The notes below the pieces were generated by a model. That model was given only the letters and a program-made list of their open reading frames with translations, made no database searches and was not told the DNA's origin. Source: Aliterella sp. RAGGC_92 (GTDB lineage Bacteria > Cyanobacteriota > Cyanobacteriia > Cyanobacteriales > Chroococcidiopsidaceae). From it: 28,142 nt of DNA. The translations under genes were made by a program, and so were the position numbers. The stretch is from the NCBI GenBank assembly GCA_030826005.1, contig JAPJOW010000018.1:1-28142 (forward strand), given 5' to 3'. Below, piece by piece: positions 16,224 through 24,549 of this stretch. Numbering within the stretch: the stretch's first letter is position 1; the number at the start of each line of letters is the position of its first letter.

Positions 16224-17371
16224 AAGTTGCTTTAGTTCATGACTATCTTAAAGAGTACGGTGGTGGAGAGCGGGTATTAGAAGTTTTGCACCGTATCTAC
16301 CCAGATGCACCAGTTTATACTGCTTTTGTAAACTATGCGGGCTTAGGCAGCGCGGCATCTCGGTTTGCTAATTGGGATATCCGCACAACTTTTGCCCAAA
16401 ATTTACCAGGCATAAATAGTCGTCCCCATACCTGGCGTTTGGCAATTCCCTATATTTGGGAAACTCTCGACTTATCAGAATTTGATGTAGTTATTTGTTC
16501 AACGAGCGGCTATTTAAGCAAATCGGTTTTGACCCGACCGGAAGCCCTACACATCGCCTATTGTCACACTCCACCTTGGTATTTATGGGAGCAACAGGGA
16601 CAAAAAAAACCTCGTTCTTGGTTGCATCGCTGGTACGAAGTTATAGTAAATAGCCGCCTGCGGGAGTACGATTACTATACTTCGGGGCGGGTAGATCGAT
16701 TTATTGCTAATTCGACGGAAGTGGCGTTGCGGATTGCTAAGTTTCATCGGCGCATACCAGAAACAATTGTCCATCCTCCAGTCCAAGTCCGGGGCGAAGG
16801 CAAAGCTGGAAATGATTACTATTTATATATGGGTCGGTTAGTACCTGGCAAGCAAGTAGATTTAGCTATTCGTGCTTGCAACCATCTCGATCGCCCTTTA
16901 TGGATTGTAGGCACAGGCAGCGAGGAAGCCAACCTCCGTGCTATTGCCGGGGAGAAAACCAAATTTATTGGTTTTAAGTTGCCAGAGGAAATGGTAGATA
17001 TTTATGCAAATACTAAAGCTTTAATTTTTCCCTGTACAAATGAAGCTTTTGGTATTGTCCCTGTAGAAGCAATGGGTCATGGAGTTCCAATAATTGCTTT
17101 TGCAGGTAGTGGGGTGCGAGAAAGCGTAATTAATTATCAAACTGGTCTATTTTTTCCCGAACCTACAGTCGAAAGCTTGTGTACTGCTATTGAAGAATTT
17201 GAAAGCTTGCGCTTTAGCTCTCAAGCTTGCATTGATAGAGCTAAGGAATTTTCTGAGCCAGTTTTTATGGCTAAATTTCAGCAAGCAGTTGTTGATGCTT
17301 TAGAACAAAAGCGGCATTCTTATCCCACTTTGGAGGAAACTTCAATCCTATTGAGTCAAGCTTGCAACTAA
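16220..17371 (+). CDS. GT4 family glycosyltransferase (paralogue A)
   Basis: The frame is open upstream, but the ATG at 16220, overlapping the previous stop (ATGA), gives the conserved start MKVALVHDYLKEYGGGERVL, identical in form to its paralogue at 18232. The 383-residue GT-B protein has CHTPPWYLW (about 115), RFIANSTEVALRI, YLYMGRLVPGKQVDLAI as the donor-site strand, and the E-x7-E motif in NEAFGIVPVEAMGHG. It resembles WbaZ-like mannosyl- or rhamnosyl-type transferases. It is the first of a pair separated only by the deacetylase gene. Specificity is unknown. Confidence 0.86.
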   Translation: MKVALVHDYLKEYGGGERVLEVLHRIYPDAPVYTAFVNYAGLGSAASRFANWDIRTTFAQNLPGINSRPHTWRLAIPYIWETLDLSEFDVVICSTSGYLSKSVLTRPEALHIAYCHTPPWYLWEQQGQKKPRSWLHRWYEVIVNSRLREYDYYTSGRVDRFIANSTEVALRIAKFHRRIPETIVHPPVQVRGEGKAGNDYYLYMGRLVPGKQVDLAIRACNHLDRPLWIVGTGSEEANLRAIAGEKTKFIGFKLPEEMVDIYANTKALIFPCTNEAFGIVPVEAMGHGVPIIAFAGSGVRESVINYQTGLFFPEPTVESLCTAIEEFESLRFSSQACIDRAKEFSEPVFMAKFQQAVVDALEQKRHSYPTLEETSILLSQACN

Positions 17372-17385
17372 ACGGGCAATAAATT

Positions 17386-18201
17386 ATGTACGGTCGAAGC
17401 TTTTTGCAAAAATTGAAAATGACTTGGCTTTGTTACTTACGAGCATTTCATGCGGCTATGTTGGCGCGATGGATTTTTTATAGTCAAAGTCAAGTTCTCC
17501 CAGTCAATCAAAAATCGGCAATTGTATTTTCACCCCATCAAGACGATGAAACTTTAGGCTGTGGGGGGGCGATCGCTCTCAAACGCGATCGGGGAGTAGC
17601 GGTCAAAGTTGTGTTTCTCACCGATGGCAAAGGCTCTCACCGCAGTTCGCCCATGCAAGCAGATAAATTAAATCAAGTCCGCAAGCAAGAAGCTTTAACT
17701 GCGTTGCAGATATTAGGGATTGACCCAACAGATATTAGCTTCCTCGATTTACCCGACGGTCAGTTGCAAAATTTATCAAAGTCGCAGCATCAATATGCCA
17801 TCGACCAATTAACGCAGCTAATCCAATCTTTTCAGCCAGGAGAAATTTACGTCCCTCATCGTCAAGATCGCCATCAAGATCACGAAGCTACTTACCAATT
17901 AGTACGAGAAGCGATCGCGCTTTCTAGTATCCAAACCAACCTCCTACAATACCCCATTTGGATATTTTGGCAAGCCCCACTATTGCTTAAACTAAAGTTA
18001 GACGAGTTACAAGGAGCTTATCGGCTGTCAATTGAACCCGTCCAAGCAAGAAAAAACCGCGCGATCGCTGCTTACCGCTCCCAATACTTGCCCTTAGATA
18101 GCTCGACAAACTCGGCTCTACCGCGCGGTTTCCTCAAACAATTTTTTCTTCCCTACGAGATTTTTTTCCAGACTACAGAAAAATCTGCGCGATCGCTTTA
18201 A
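17386..18201 (+). CDS. PIG-L family sugar deacetylase
   Basis: The 271-residue protein has a 40-residue N-terminal part with an amphipathic or hydrophobic helix (about 12-32) followed by the LmbE/PIG-L fold. The zinc motif PHQDDE holds His51, Asp53 and Asp54; GHPDD-type glycine context continues as TLGCGGA. VVFLTDGKGS (76-84) and the third ligand region DRHQDHE (161-167) complete the site. Members hydrolyse N-acetyl groups from GlcNAc-type sugars or other amides. Lying between two GT4 genes, it may de-N-acetylate a repeat-unit sugar, giving the polymer a free amine, as deacetylases do in several biofilm polysaccharides. That role is inferred. Confidence 0.84.
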   Translation: MYGRSFLQKLKMTWLCYLRAFHAAMLARWIFYSQSQVLPVNQKSAIVFSPHQDDETLGCGGAIALKRDRGVAVKVVFLTDGKGSHRSSPMQADKLNQVRKQEALTALQILGIDPTDISFLDLPDGQLQNLSKSQHQYAIDQLTQLIQSFQPGEIYVPHRQDRHQDHEATYQLVREAIALSSIQTNLLQYPIWIFWQAPLLLKLKLDELQGAYRLSIEPVQARKNRAIAAYRSQYLPLDSSTNSALPRGFLKQFFLPYEIFFQTTEKSARSL

Positions 18202-18231
18202 CCAAAACGCTCTGTATATTCAGGCAAAAAA

Positions 18232-19368
18232 ATGAAAGTTGCTTTAGTTCATGACTATCTTAAAGAGTACGGCGGGGCGGAACGGGTACTAGAAGTTTTA
18301 CATCGTCTTTATCCCGATGCCCCAATTTATACTGCCTTTGTGGACTATCCAGGTTTGGGATCTGCCGCTCAAAAGTTTGCTCAGTGGGATATTCGTACTA
18401 CCAACGCTCAAAACTTGCCTTGGATTACTCGGCGTTCTCACACCTTGCGTTTTTTGCTGCCTTACTTTTGGGAAAGTCTCGATTTATCGCAGTTTGATTT
18501 AGTAATTTCATCTTCAAGCGGCTACTTGAGTAAATCGGTTTTGACAAGACCAGAAACTTTGCACGTTGATTATTGTCATACTCCACCTCGATATTTATGG
18601 GGTTACGCTAATACTCGTAGCGATCGCTGGTACAAGCAGTTTTATGAAGCTTGGGTAAATACTTCCTTGCGACAGTATGACTATTATGCTTCTCAACGGG
18701 TAGATCGATTTATTGCTAACTCGGCTGAAGTTGCTCGCCGTATTGCTAAATTCTACGGGCGGGTTGCAGAAGTTATTCCCCCACCAGTCACCATCCGAGG
18801 AAGCGGGGAAGCTGGCAACGAATACTATTTATATGTAGGTCGTTTAACTCGCGCCAAACAAGTAGACCTAGCTATCCAAGCTTGTAACCGTCTTAATCTT
18901 CCCCTCCACATTGTCGGTAAAGGCAATGATGAACCTCGTCTGCGGGCAATGGCTGGCGCAAATGTTCGTTTTCTTGGCTTTATCGAAGACGAACAAATGC
19001 CGGAGATTTATGCAGGTGCGAAAGCTTTAATTTTTCCTTGTGCTGATGAGGATTTTGGGATTGTTCCGATTGAAGCGATGGGACATGGTATCCCAGCGAT
19101 CGCTCTAGCGCAAGGTGGAGTGAAAGAAACGGTAGTTGCTTACAAAACTGGCTTATTTTTCCCACAACCTACCGCAGACAGTTTATGTGGGGCAATTGAA
19201 GAATTTGAGAGTTTAAATTTGTCTTCTCAAGATTGTATCGAACGAGCTTGGCAATTTTCTGAGTCAGTTTTTGTCGATAAGTTGGAGAGGTTTATCGCTC
19301 AATCTGTAGAAGAACATCGGTTGTTTGCTAATAAAAAAGTACAAGTGCCGCTATCAACGAGAGTTTAA
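18232..19368 (+). CDS. GT4 family glycosyltransferase (paralogue B)
   Basis: This 378-residue GT-B protein aligns by eye along its length with the product at 16220: the same MKVALVHDYLKEYGG start, SGYLSKSVLTRPE, CHTPPRYLWG, RVDRFIANSAEVARRIAKF, YLYVGRLTRAKQVDLAI, IFPCADEDFGIVPIEAMGHG with the E-x7-E pair, and IEEFESLNLSSQDCI. The first 41 coding bases are identical to those of paralogue A. It differs in the middle loop (GYANTRSDRWYKQF in place of EQQGQKKPRSWLHRW), in the HxAY/HVDY segment and at the C-terminus. It likely uses a similar donor but another acceptor or position. It follows the deacetylase by 30 bases. Confidence 0.87.
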   Translation: MKVALVHDYLKEYGGAERVLEVLHRLYPDAPIYTAFVDYPGLGSAAQKFAQWDIRTTNAQNLPWITRRSHTLRFLLPYFWESLDLSQFDLVISSSSGYLSKSVLTRPETLHVDYCHTPPRYLWGYANTRSDRWYKQFYEAWVNTSLRQYDYYASQRVDRFIANSAEVARRIAKFYGRVAEVIPPPVTIRGSGEAGNEYYLYVGRLTRAKQVDLAIQACNRLNLPLHIVGKGNDEPRLRAMAGANVRFLGFIEDEQMPEIYAGAKALIFPCADEDFGIVPIEAMGHGIPAIALAQGGVKETVVAYKTGLFFPQPTADSLCGAIEEFESLNLSSQDCIERAWQFSESVFVDKLERFIAQSVEEHRLFANKKVQVPLSTRV

Positions 19369-19463
19369 CGTGCAGTAGAGCCAAGTTATTTGTCTATTTG
19401 CGTCAACAAAAAACATCAATTTTATTCAATAGCGCTCGGTTAATAATTACGGAGTTTTAGTTT

Positions 19464-20762
19464 ATGTTTCAACCTATAAAAGTAATAGATGTAGAATTGA
19501 GTCGTCCGCTTAAAACTATTAGTAACTTAGAAGGTTACAAAGAAATAGAAGCATTGGTGCGGCTGCACGGTAGACCAATCGCTAAAGTTCACTTACCTGT
19601 TACTGAGGGCTGCTGCCCGGCAAAAACCCTGATGCAAGCAGTTTTAGAGCAGCATAGTGAAGAAATCGCGCGATCGCTAATCCTGAACGAATTAGCAGCA
19701 GTACCAGAAAATCAATTTTCTCTAATTGATTTATTAGAAACATCCCAGCCAATTGAGGATGAAAACTTTCCTTTAGTAACCATAGCGGTTTGCACGCGCG
19801 ATCGCGTTACAGATTTGCAGCTTTGTCTTGACGCAATAAATTGTCTTGACTACCCAAACCTCGACATTTTAGTGATCGATAATGCTCCCAGCAACGATGC
19901 TACAGAGAAACTGCTTTCTACTACTTACCCCCATATTCGTTATATCTGCGAACCTAGACCAGGGCTTTCTTGGGCGCGTAACCGCGCAATTGTCGAATCT
20001 CGCGGTGAAATTATCGCCTACACCGATGATGATGTATCTGTCGATCCAGGTTGGATTCGCGCTTTAGTTAAAGTCTTTGCTTCCAGTGCGGAAGTTATGG
20101 CGGTTACAGGATATGTTGCTGCTTACGAACTTGAAACTAAAGCCCAGATAGTTTTTGAGCAATCGTACCGCTTCGGACGTGGTTTTGAGCGCAAGTGGGT
20201 TCAAGTAGAGCAAGAGGGGCGCATAACCCCGGTAGCTCAATATGGAGCTACAGCTATTTTGGGAACTGGCGCTAACATGGCTTATCGCCGCGATTTATTC
20301 GATCGCATTGGCAATTTCGACCCAGCGTTAGGTTCGGGTACGGTCACGGCGGGGGGTGAAGACTTGGAGATGTTCTTTCGGGTTTTAAAAGAAGGATATG
20401 TATTGGTTTACGAACCAAATGCTTTAGTTCGTCACCGTCACCGCCACGATTATGCTCAATTGCAAAAGCAGGTAACTAACAATAATGTTGGTTATTGCTC
20501 TTATCTTGTCCGTAGTGTTTTAGCCTACCCCGATACATACTTTGATTTTATGCAAATTGGTTTAGCTTGTATATTATCAATTATCAATCGTCTATTGCGT
20601 TCCTTTATCCGTCCGTCTCGCTACCCGCGCGATTTGATTTTGTCCGAACTGCGTGGTTTTTTTCTTGGCTTTGGTCGCTATCAACAAGCTTGTCAAGAAG
20701 CTACTCAAATTGCTGAAAATTTTGGAGAAGTATTACCAGAACGCCAAAAAATACCTGTTTAG
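19464..20762 (+). CDS. GT2 glycosyltransferase with extra N-terminal domain
   Basis: A good ribosome-binding site (CGGAG, about 9 bases before the ATG) supports this start. Of 432 residues, the first 100 form an additional domain with VIDVELSRPLKTI, LVRLHGRPIAKVHLPV and CCPAKTLMQAVLEQH. After a linker the GT-A domain begins: VTIAVCTRDRV (105-115), VIDNAPSNDATEKL, GLSWARNRAIVESRGE, the acidic motif Asp188-Asp189-Asp190 in YTDDDVSVDPGW, and GGEDLEMFFRVL as acceptor-side motif. The C-terminus has a hydrophobic segment near 365-380 (FMQIGLACILSIINRLL). The N-terminal domain occurs in some cyanobacterial transferases from memory; its function is unknown. It probably adds a late or side-chain sugar. 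Confidence 0.82.
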   Translation: MFQPIKVIDVELSRPLKTISNLEGYKEIEALVRLHGRPIAKVHLPVTEGCCPAKTLMQAVLEQHSEEIARSLILNELAAVPENQFSLIDLLETSQPIEDENFPLVTIAVCTRDRVTDLQLCLDAINCLDYPNLDILVIDNAPSNDATEKLLSTTYPHIRYICEPRPGLSWARNRAIVESRGEIIAYTDDDVSVDPGWIRALVKVFASSAEVMAVTGYVAAYELETKAQIVFEQSYRFGRGFERKWVQVEQEGRITPVAQYGATAILGTGANMAYRRDLFDRIGNFDPALGSGTVTAGGEDLEMFFRVLKEGYVLVYEPNALVRHRHRHDYAQLQKQVTNNNVGYCSYLVRSVLAYPDTYFDFMQIGLACILSIINRLLRSFIRPSRYPRDLILSELRGFFLGFGRYQQACQEATQIAENFGEVLPERQKIPV

Positions 20763-20842
20763 CCTCAAAAGATTAGCTCCGTTCCCTTACCCACAAATAT
20801 TTCAGTAAACGGCAAATCTAATTTTTGTCAAAAAGCATCTTT

Positions 20843-21541
20843 ATGAATACGCAAAAAATCTCCTCTCGTTCCCGATGGTCTTATCGATACGAAAATTTAG
20901 TATTTGCCTTGGCAACGGGAATTCCTATGTCCCTCGGTAGCACTTTGCGGAGGCAATTATTTCGTGGCGTTTTTGCGCGGATGGGCGATGGTGTCCAAAT
21001 TCAGCCGGGGGCTGAATTTGTCGGCGCAGAACATATTGAAATCGGCAACCAGGTAACAATTCATCGCGATGTGCGAATTAGAAGCTTTGGCAGAAGTAGT
21101 AAAGTTGTTATCGCCGATTGTGTCGAACTCGATCGCGGTGTTGATATCAAAATTCATCACGATGGGGAGATGGAAATTGGCGAATATACTTATATTGGTC
21201 CCTATACTTGTCTATCGGGGAATAACATCAAAATTGGTAAAGACTGCTTAATTGCCTCGCACTCTGGAATCTATGCCAATAATCATACTTTTTCTGACTC
21301 TAGGCGCAAAATTAGAGAACAAGGCAATAATTATCAAGGTATTACGATTGAAGATAACTGTTGGTTGGGGAGTGGAGTTAGGGTTTTAGATGGCGTAACT
21401 ATCGGCGAGGGTAGTGTAATCGGAGCAGGGGCGGTTGTAACTAAAAATATCCCCGCTTACTCGATTGCTGTTGGAGTACCCGCCAAAGCGATCGCCCGCA
21501 GAGATATGACTGATAATGAATTAATCCAATCTTGCTTGTAA
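20843..21541 (+). CDS. Left-handed beta-helix acetyltransferase (second)
   Basis: A TTG at 20825 is in frame, but the ATG at 20843 is preferred, giving 232 residues. After an N-terminal helix (RYENLVFALATGIPMSLG) come hexapeptide coils: IEIGNQVTIHRDV, MEIGEYTYIGPYTCL, IKIGKDCLIASH, ITIEDNCWLGSGVRV and VTIGEGSVIGAGAVV. His148 in YANNHTF is at the catalytic-His position, and IAVGVPAKAIARR is the family tail. It should transfer an acetyl or related acyl group to a glycan hydroxyl or amine. It is the last gene of the plus-strand locus, ending 16 bases before an oppositely oriented gene with no obvious terminator between. Confidence 0.84.
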   Translation: MNTQKISSRSRWSYRYENLVFALATGIPMSLGSTLRRQLFRGVFARMGDGVQIQPGAEFVGAEHIEIGNQVTIHRDVRIRSFGRSSKVVIADCVELDRGVDIKIHHDGEMEIGEYTYIGPYTCLSGNNIKIGKDCLIASHSGIYANNHTFSDSRRKIREQGNNYQGITIEDNCWLGSGVRVLDGVTIGEGSVIGAGAVVTKNIPAYSIAVGVPAKAIARRDMTDNELIQSCL

Positions 21542-21557
21542 TTAATTGCAGTTAGTT

Positions 21558-22838
21558 CTATTCGAGCGCCCGGTCTAATCTTTGCTGACTTGACAAACTA
21601 TGAGTTTGGAGAAAATCTGAGGCTTTGTTGAACTGGAGATAATTGTTTGCTCCAGCACTAATTAATAATACTCCGGCTAAAACTAATGCTACCCAACGCG
21701 CCCGCGTCAAGGTGCTTAATGCTGCGAGCAGTATTAGTAATGGCGCAAAATGTAGGGAATAAAGGAAAGTTTCATCGCCATACACTGTATGTAGTCCCAA
21801 CTGTCCGAGCAAAGTAAATCCCAAAACTAGGCGTAATTTGAGATGCTGTTTGACTGTAAATAACCCCCATATTCCCAAACCTAACAAAGCAGTCCATGCT
21901 CCGACAGCGATCGCTCCCCACAAATAAGCCGAACCTGGGGGCGAATTTTGGGTAAGTATGCCGTGCCAATTATTTGAGCGCTCAACTATACTGAATGCAG
22001 GCATGACCATCGTGTGGGCAATAAAAGACTTGACAACTTGCAATGGTCCTCCCGATTCGTCCAAAAGTATGTACTTTTGTTCTTCGCGATCGCCAAGAAA
22101 AAATTCAGCACTCGGAAAAAACCATTTTTGCAAGCCCCACAACACGGTTACTAAACAAAATGCGTTGGCAGAAATTTGCAACGCTTGTTTCCAAGAATAA
22201 TTTACTACTGCTGCAAGTATTCCTGCCATCCAGTTAGTGATTGTAAAGCTTAACGTTAAGGCACTAACAAGTACGTACCACAACGGTGACAGCTTAATAT
22301 ATTGTCCTAAAGCAACAAAACAGAGGGCGATAAGAATGCTTAAAGAACCGAAGGGATAGGTTTCTGGGACGACAAACCAAAATACTGCGGCGGCGCTACT
22401 AGCGCCGAGTAAACTAAATAAAGCTGCATCCAATTTAGGACAACCGATTAGTCTTAATAAAAGAAACAGCGTACCTAGCCACAGAGAAGCAATCCCAGCG
22501 ATAACTATTCTGACGGCGGCGATCGCTTTTATGCCTAAAATAGCGTTGAGAAAATATACAGGAGGGAAAGCAAGTAAAGAAAATAGAGGATGCACTTTGA
22601 TGCGGTTATGATCGCTCCAACGGTCGGTCATATTTGTAAAAACGCGCATAGTATCGGCGGTAAACCATTTAACTACAACAGTTTTTTCATCCAAAATAAC
22701 CGGATCGATTGCTTGCGCGCCTTGATAACAAGCCAAGCCTGCTACAAGCATCAAAATAACAATAATTGCAAGATCGCCCCAATGCTGGCGCAAACTTTTA
22801 CTAGACAAAAACTTAATTTCAAAATTCAAAAGTTTCAT
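21558..22838 (-). CDS. Multispanning membrane protein, possibly GT-C-like
   Basis: The 426-residue product has about ten membrane segments, the first at 24-42. A long first periplasmic loop holds DEKTVVVKWFTADTMRVF and NRIKVHPLFSLLAFPP. Acidic residues in the first loop and an HP-containing second helix recall GT-C (lipid-linked sugar donor) transferases, but I recognise no family motif firmly. It starts at ATG with an AGAGG ribosome-binding site just upstream. It runs towards the polysaccharide operon and could modify the same polymer at the outer face of the membrane. Function is uncertain. Confidence 0.6.
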   Translation of the reverse strand: MKLLNFEIKFLSSKSLRQHWGDLAIIVILMLVAGLACYQGAQAIDPVILDEKTVVVKWFTADTMRVFTNMTDRWSDHNRIKVHPLFSLLAFPPVYFLNAILGIKAIAAVRIVIAGIASLWLGTLFLLLRLIGCPKLDAALFSLLGASSAAAVFWFVVPETYPFGSLSILIALCFVALGQYIKLSPLWYVLVSALTLSFTITNWMAGILAAVVNYSWKQALQISANAFCLVTVLWGLQKWFFPSAEFFLGDREEQKYILLDESGGPLQVVKSFIAHTMVMPAFSIVERSNNWHGILTQNSPPGSAYLWGAIAVGAWTALLGLGIWGLFTVKQHLKLRLVLGFTLLGQLGLHTVYGDETFLYSLHFAPLLILLAALSTLTRARWVALVLAGVLLISAGANNYLQFNKASDFLQTHSLSSQQRLDRALE

Positions 22839-22934
22839 AAACCTCTAAAGATGTTTTTGCAGATTGGCGGAGGATAAGTTTTGCAAGAGCCTACAGATTT
22901 GCTACTTGTTGCGATGAAAAAGTTCCGTATAAAC

Positions 22935-22966
22935 GTTAATAAATGCAATAGATTGCATTTATTAAC
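22935..22966. repeat. 15-base perfect inverted repeat
   Basis: GTTAATAAATGCAAT (22935-22949) is the exact inverse complement of 22952-22966, with only two bases (AG) between them. On the minus strand it lies about 100 bases upstream of the membrane-protein start, as a leader hairpin or operator. There is no long T-run on either side, so a terminator is less likely. Confidence 0.75.
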
Positions 22967-23146
22967 CATTTAATTTGATTGAGAAAAAATTATGCTTGGT
23001 AGATGAAGATAATCATTGGACGCGATTGCACCCTTGCAGCAATCTTAAATCCGTTGCCCTCTAGGGAGATTTTGCCTTTTTTAATTGGGAGATTAGCAGT
23101 AGCTCGATATTTTGCTTAACTCACAACGGAGCGCTTTATAGGCGGG

Positions 23147-23167
23147 TTTTTACTTATACAGTAAAAA
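23147..23167. repeat. Small A/T hairpin after the GT8 gene
   Basis: TTTTTAC (23147-23153) pairs with GTAAAAA (23161-23167). It lies about 55 bases downstream of the GT8 stop on the minus strand and could be a weak terminator, although it has no run of T after it on that strand. Confidence 0.3.
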
Positions 23168-23221
23168 ACTTATTTAAGTGTCGTACTTGAATTGAATTTG
23201 ACTGGAAAGAGCGATCGCTTT

Positions 23222-24208
23222 TTATACGCTGTGCTTAAAACTAAGTAACTGCTGTTTCATTTCCTTCCCTAACTTCCACAACCAGGAACGATACAATTTA
23301 TACATAAAAGATTCTTGAGGTCGCCAACCAGCCCATTTCGTGCGATCGAGGTAATCGAAAAACAAGCTTTTTGCTGGAGACTTGCAGCTATATTTCCAAG
23401 GTTTAGAAGCAGAGGCAAAATGAAGGATGTAAAAGTTTTTGCTCCCATTACTGGAATTTTGTTGCAGTAGGTTACGATCTTGCCATAGTGGAGAATTATA
23501 TAGCTCTGGTAAAAGCATAAAATTCCATTTGGAGTCAAGTTCTCCCCATTTACCAGCAAGCACGGCGTTTAGACCATCTTGATCCCACCAGCGTATATGC
23601 TCTTGATTTTGTTCTAAATACTCTATGGCTTTTGTACTAACGTTATCAGCGCGCCACTTTTCGAGGTTAATTAATAAAACTCCGGCATTAAAATATTTAT
23701 AATCGGCAGGAATGCCTAGTTCCCGGTAATTTGCTAACCCCGCAGGAGATGATACGTAGGGAACTGAGATATCTTGCGCTGCTAGTAAGTGGTTATCTCC
23801 TAACTCAAGCTCCCATAATTTGCCTAAATCTTCATTTACAACTAGATCGCCATCTAAATAGATTGCTTGATTAAATTGATTAGGTAATAGATCGGGAATC
23901 AGCAATCTAAAATAAGTTGCAACGGTGACATGACCAGATATTTTCATGTTCTCCAAAAGTTCCGCACGGGGCTGTACCCAATGGATTTCCAACTTAACTT
24001 GCTCTATATTTAGGGAACTGATGATTTTTTGTTTGTTAGCTTTAGTGATGCCACCATCAATTACAAACAAGATAACTTGGCGATCGCTTTTTAAGTTCTC
24101 TATTACCGAACGCATTGTTACTGTAAGCGGCATTGCATATTTATCATCGGCGGCACAAACGATCGTTAGCGGTTGATCTACACTAAGTTCCATAGTATTT
24201 TCGTTCAT
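23222..24208 (-). CDS. GT8 family glycosyltransferase (LgtC-like)
   Basis: The 328-residue protein has the GT8 order of motifs: LTIVCAADDKYAMPLTVTM (14-32) for the donor, TYFRLLIPDLLP (98-109), the metal-binding Asp119-Gly-Asp121 in IYLDGDLVV, YFNAGVLLINLEKWR, WWDQDGLNAVLAGKW, and the C-terminal ILHFASASKPW with the third metal ligand. It is a retaining galactosyl- or glucosyl-type transferase, cytoplasmic or membrane-peripheral. The ribosome-binding site at the first ATG is weak, and a second methionine five codons later is possible. It is alone on the minus strand beyond the polysaccharide operon and may serve the same glycan or lipopolysaccharide. Confidence 0.87.
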   Translation of the reverse strand: MNENTMELSVDQPLTIVCAADDKYAMPLTVTMRSVIENLKSDRQVILFVIDGGITKANKQKIISSLNIEQVKLEIHWVQPRAELLENMKISGHVTVATYFRLLIPDLLPNQFNQAIYLDGDLVVNEDLGKLWELELGDNHLLAAQDISVPYVSSPAGLANYRELGIPADYKYFNAGVLLINLEKWRADNVSTKAIEYLEQNQEHIRWWDQDGLNAVLAGKWGELDSKWNFMLLPELYNSPLWQDRNLLQQNSSNGSKNFYILHFASASKPWKYSCKSPAKSLFFDYLDRTKWAGWRPQESFMYKLYRSWLWKLGKEMKQQLLSFKHSV

Positions 24209-24416
24209 TTTTGATTTTTTTAGCGATCGCTAGTTTATTTGTATGTCCAGAGCTAGAGGAAAAATTCTTGACTAGAACCTGTCTTCAAGCAACGATGCCA
24301 TATTCAAGTTGAATTTCTGTTGACTGCAAGTTGAAGGGGAAGTTTTTTACTAAAGTTTAAGGCAGTTGCTAACTTTATTAGACTTCTTACAAAAGTCTTA
24401 AATTTTTTCTTCAGTC

Positions 24417-24481
24417 GGCTTCAGCCAACTTTAGCTATTAGCCTTGGGTTAAAACCCAAGGCGAGCTAGGCGGGCTGAAGT
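24417..24481. repeat. Nested palindromic repeat, REP/MITE-like
   Basis: Three stems nest: CTTCAGCC (24419-24426) with GGCTGAAG (24473-24480), TAGCT (24432-24436) with AGCTA (24464-24468), and GCCTTGGGTT (24441-24450) with AACCCAAGGC (24453-24462) around a two-base loop. The whole can fold into one long imperfect cruciform. Such elements are usually multicopy; copy number cannot be seen here. Confidence 0.6.
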
Positions 24482-24549
24482 CACAAGCTCTATTATTGAA
24501 TTTCAAGTTTTGCTGTTAGCAAAATACTTCAGCCTCTCTCGAAATTACT

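Larger units (their letters stand above)
22839..23221. other. 383-base spacer between two minus-strand genes
   Basis: No gene is supported. It contains the perfect 15-base inverted repeat at 22935-22966 and a smaller hairpin of 7-base arms at 23147-23167. The right part follows the GT8 gene end, and the left part is leader or promoter of the membrane-protein gene. I see no consensus promoter I would assert. Confidence 0.5.

Noticed and set aside
24417..24481. tRNA or structured RNA gene
   Set aside because: The nested stems do not form a cloverleaf, and no anticodon, T-loop or CCA-adjacent features are visible.
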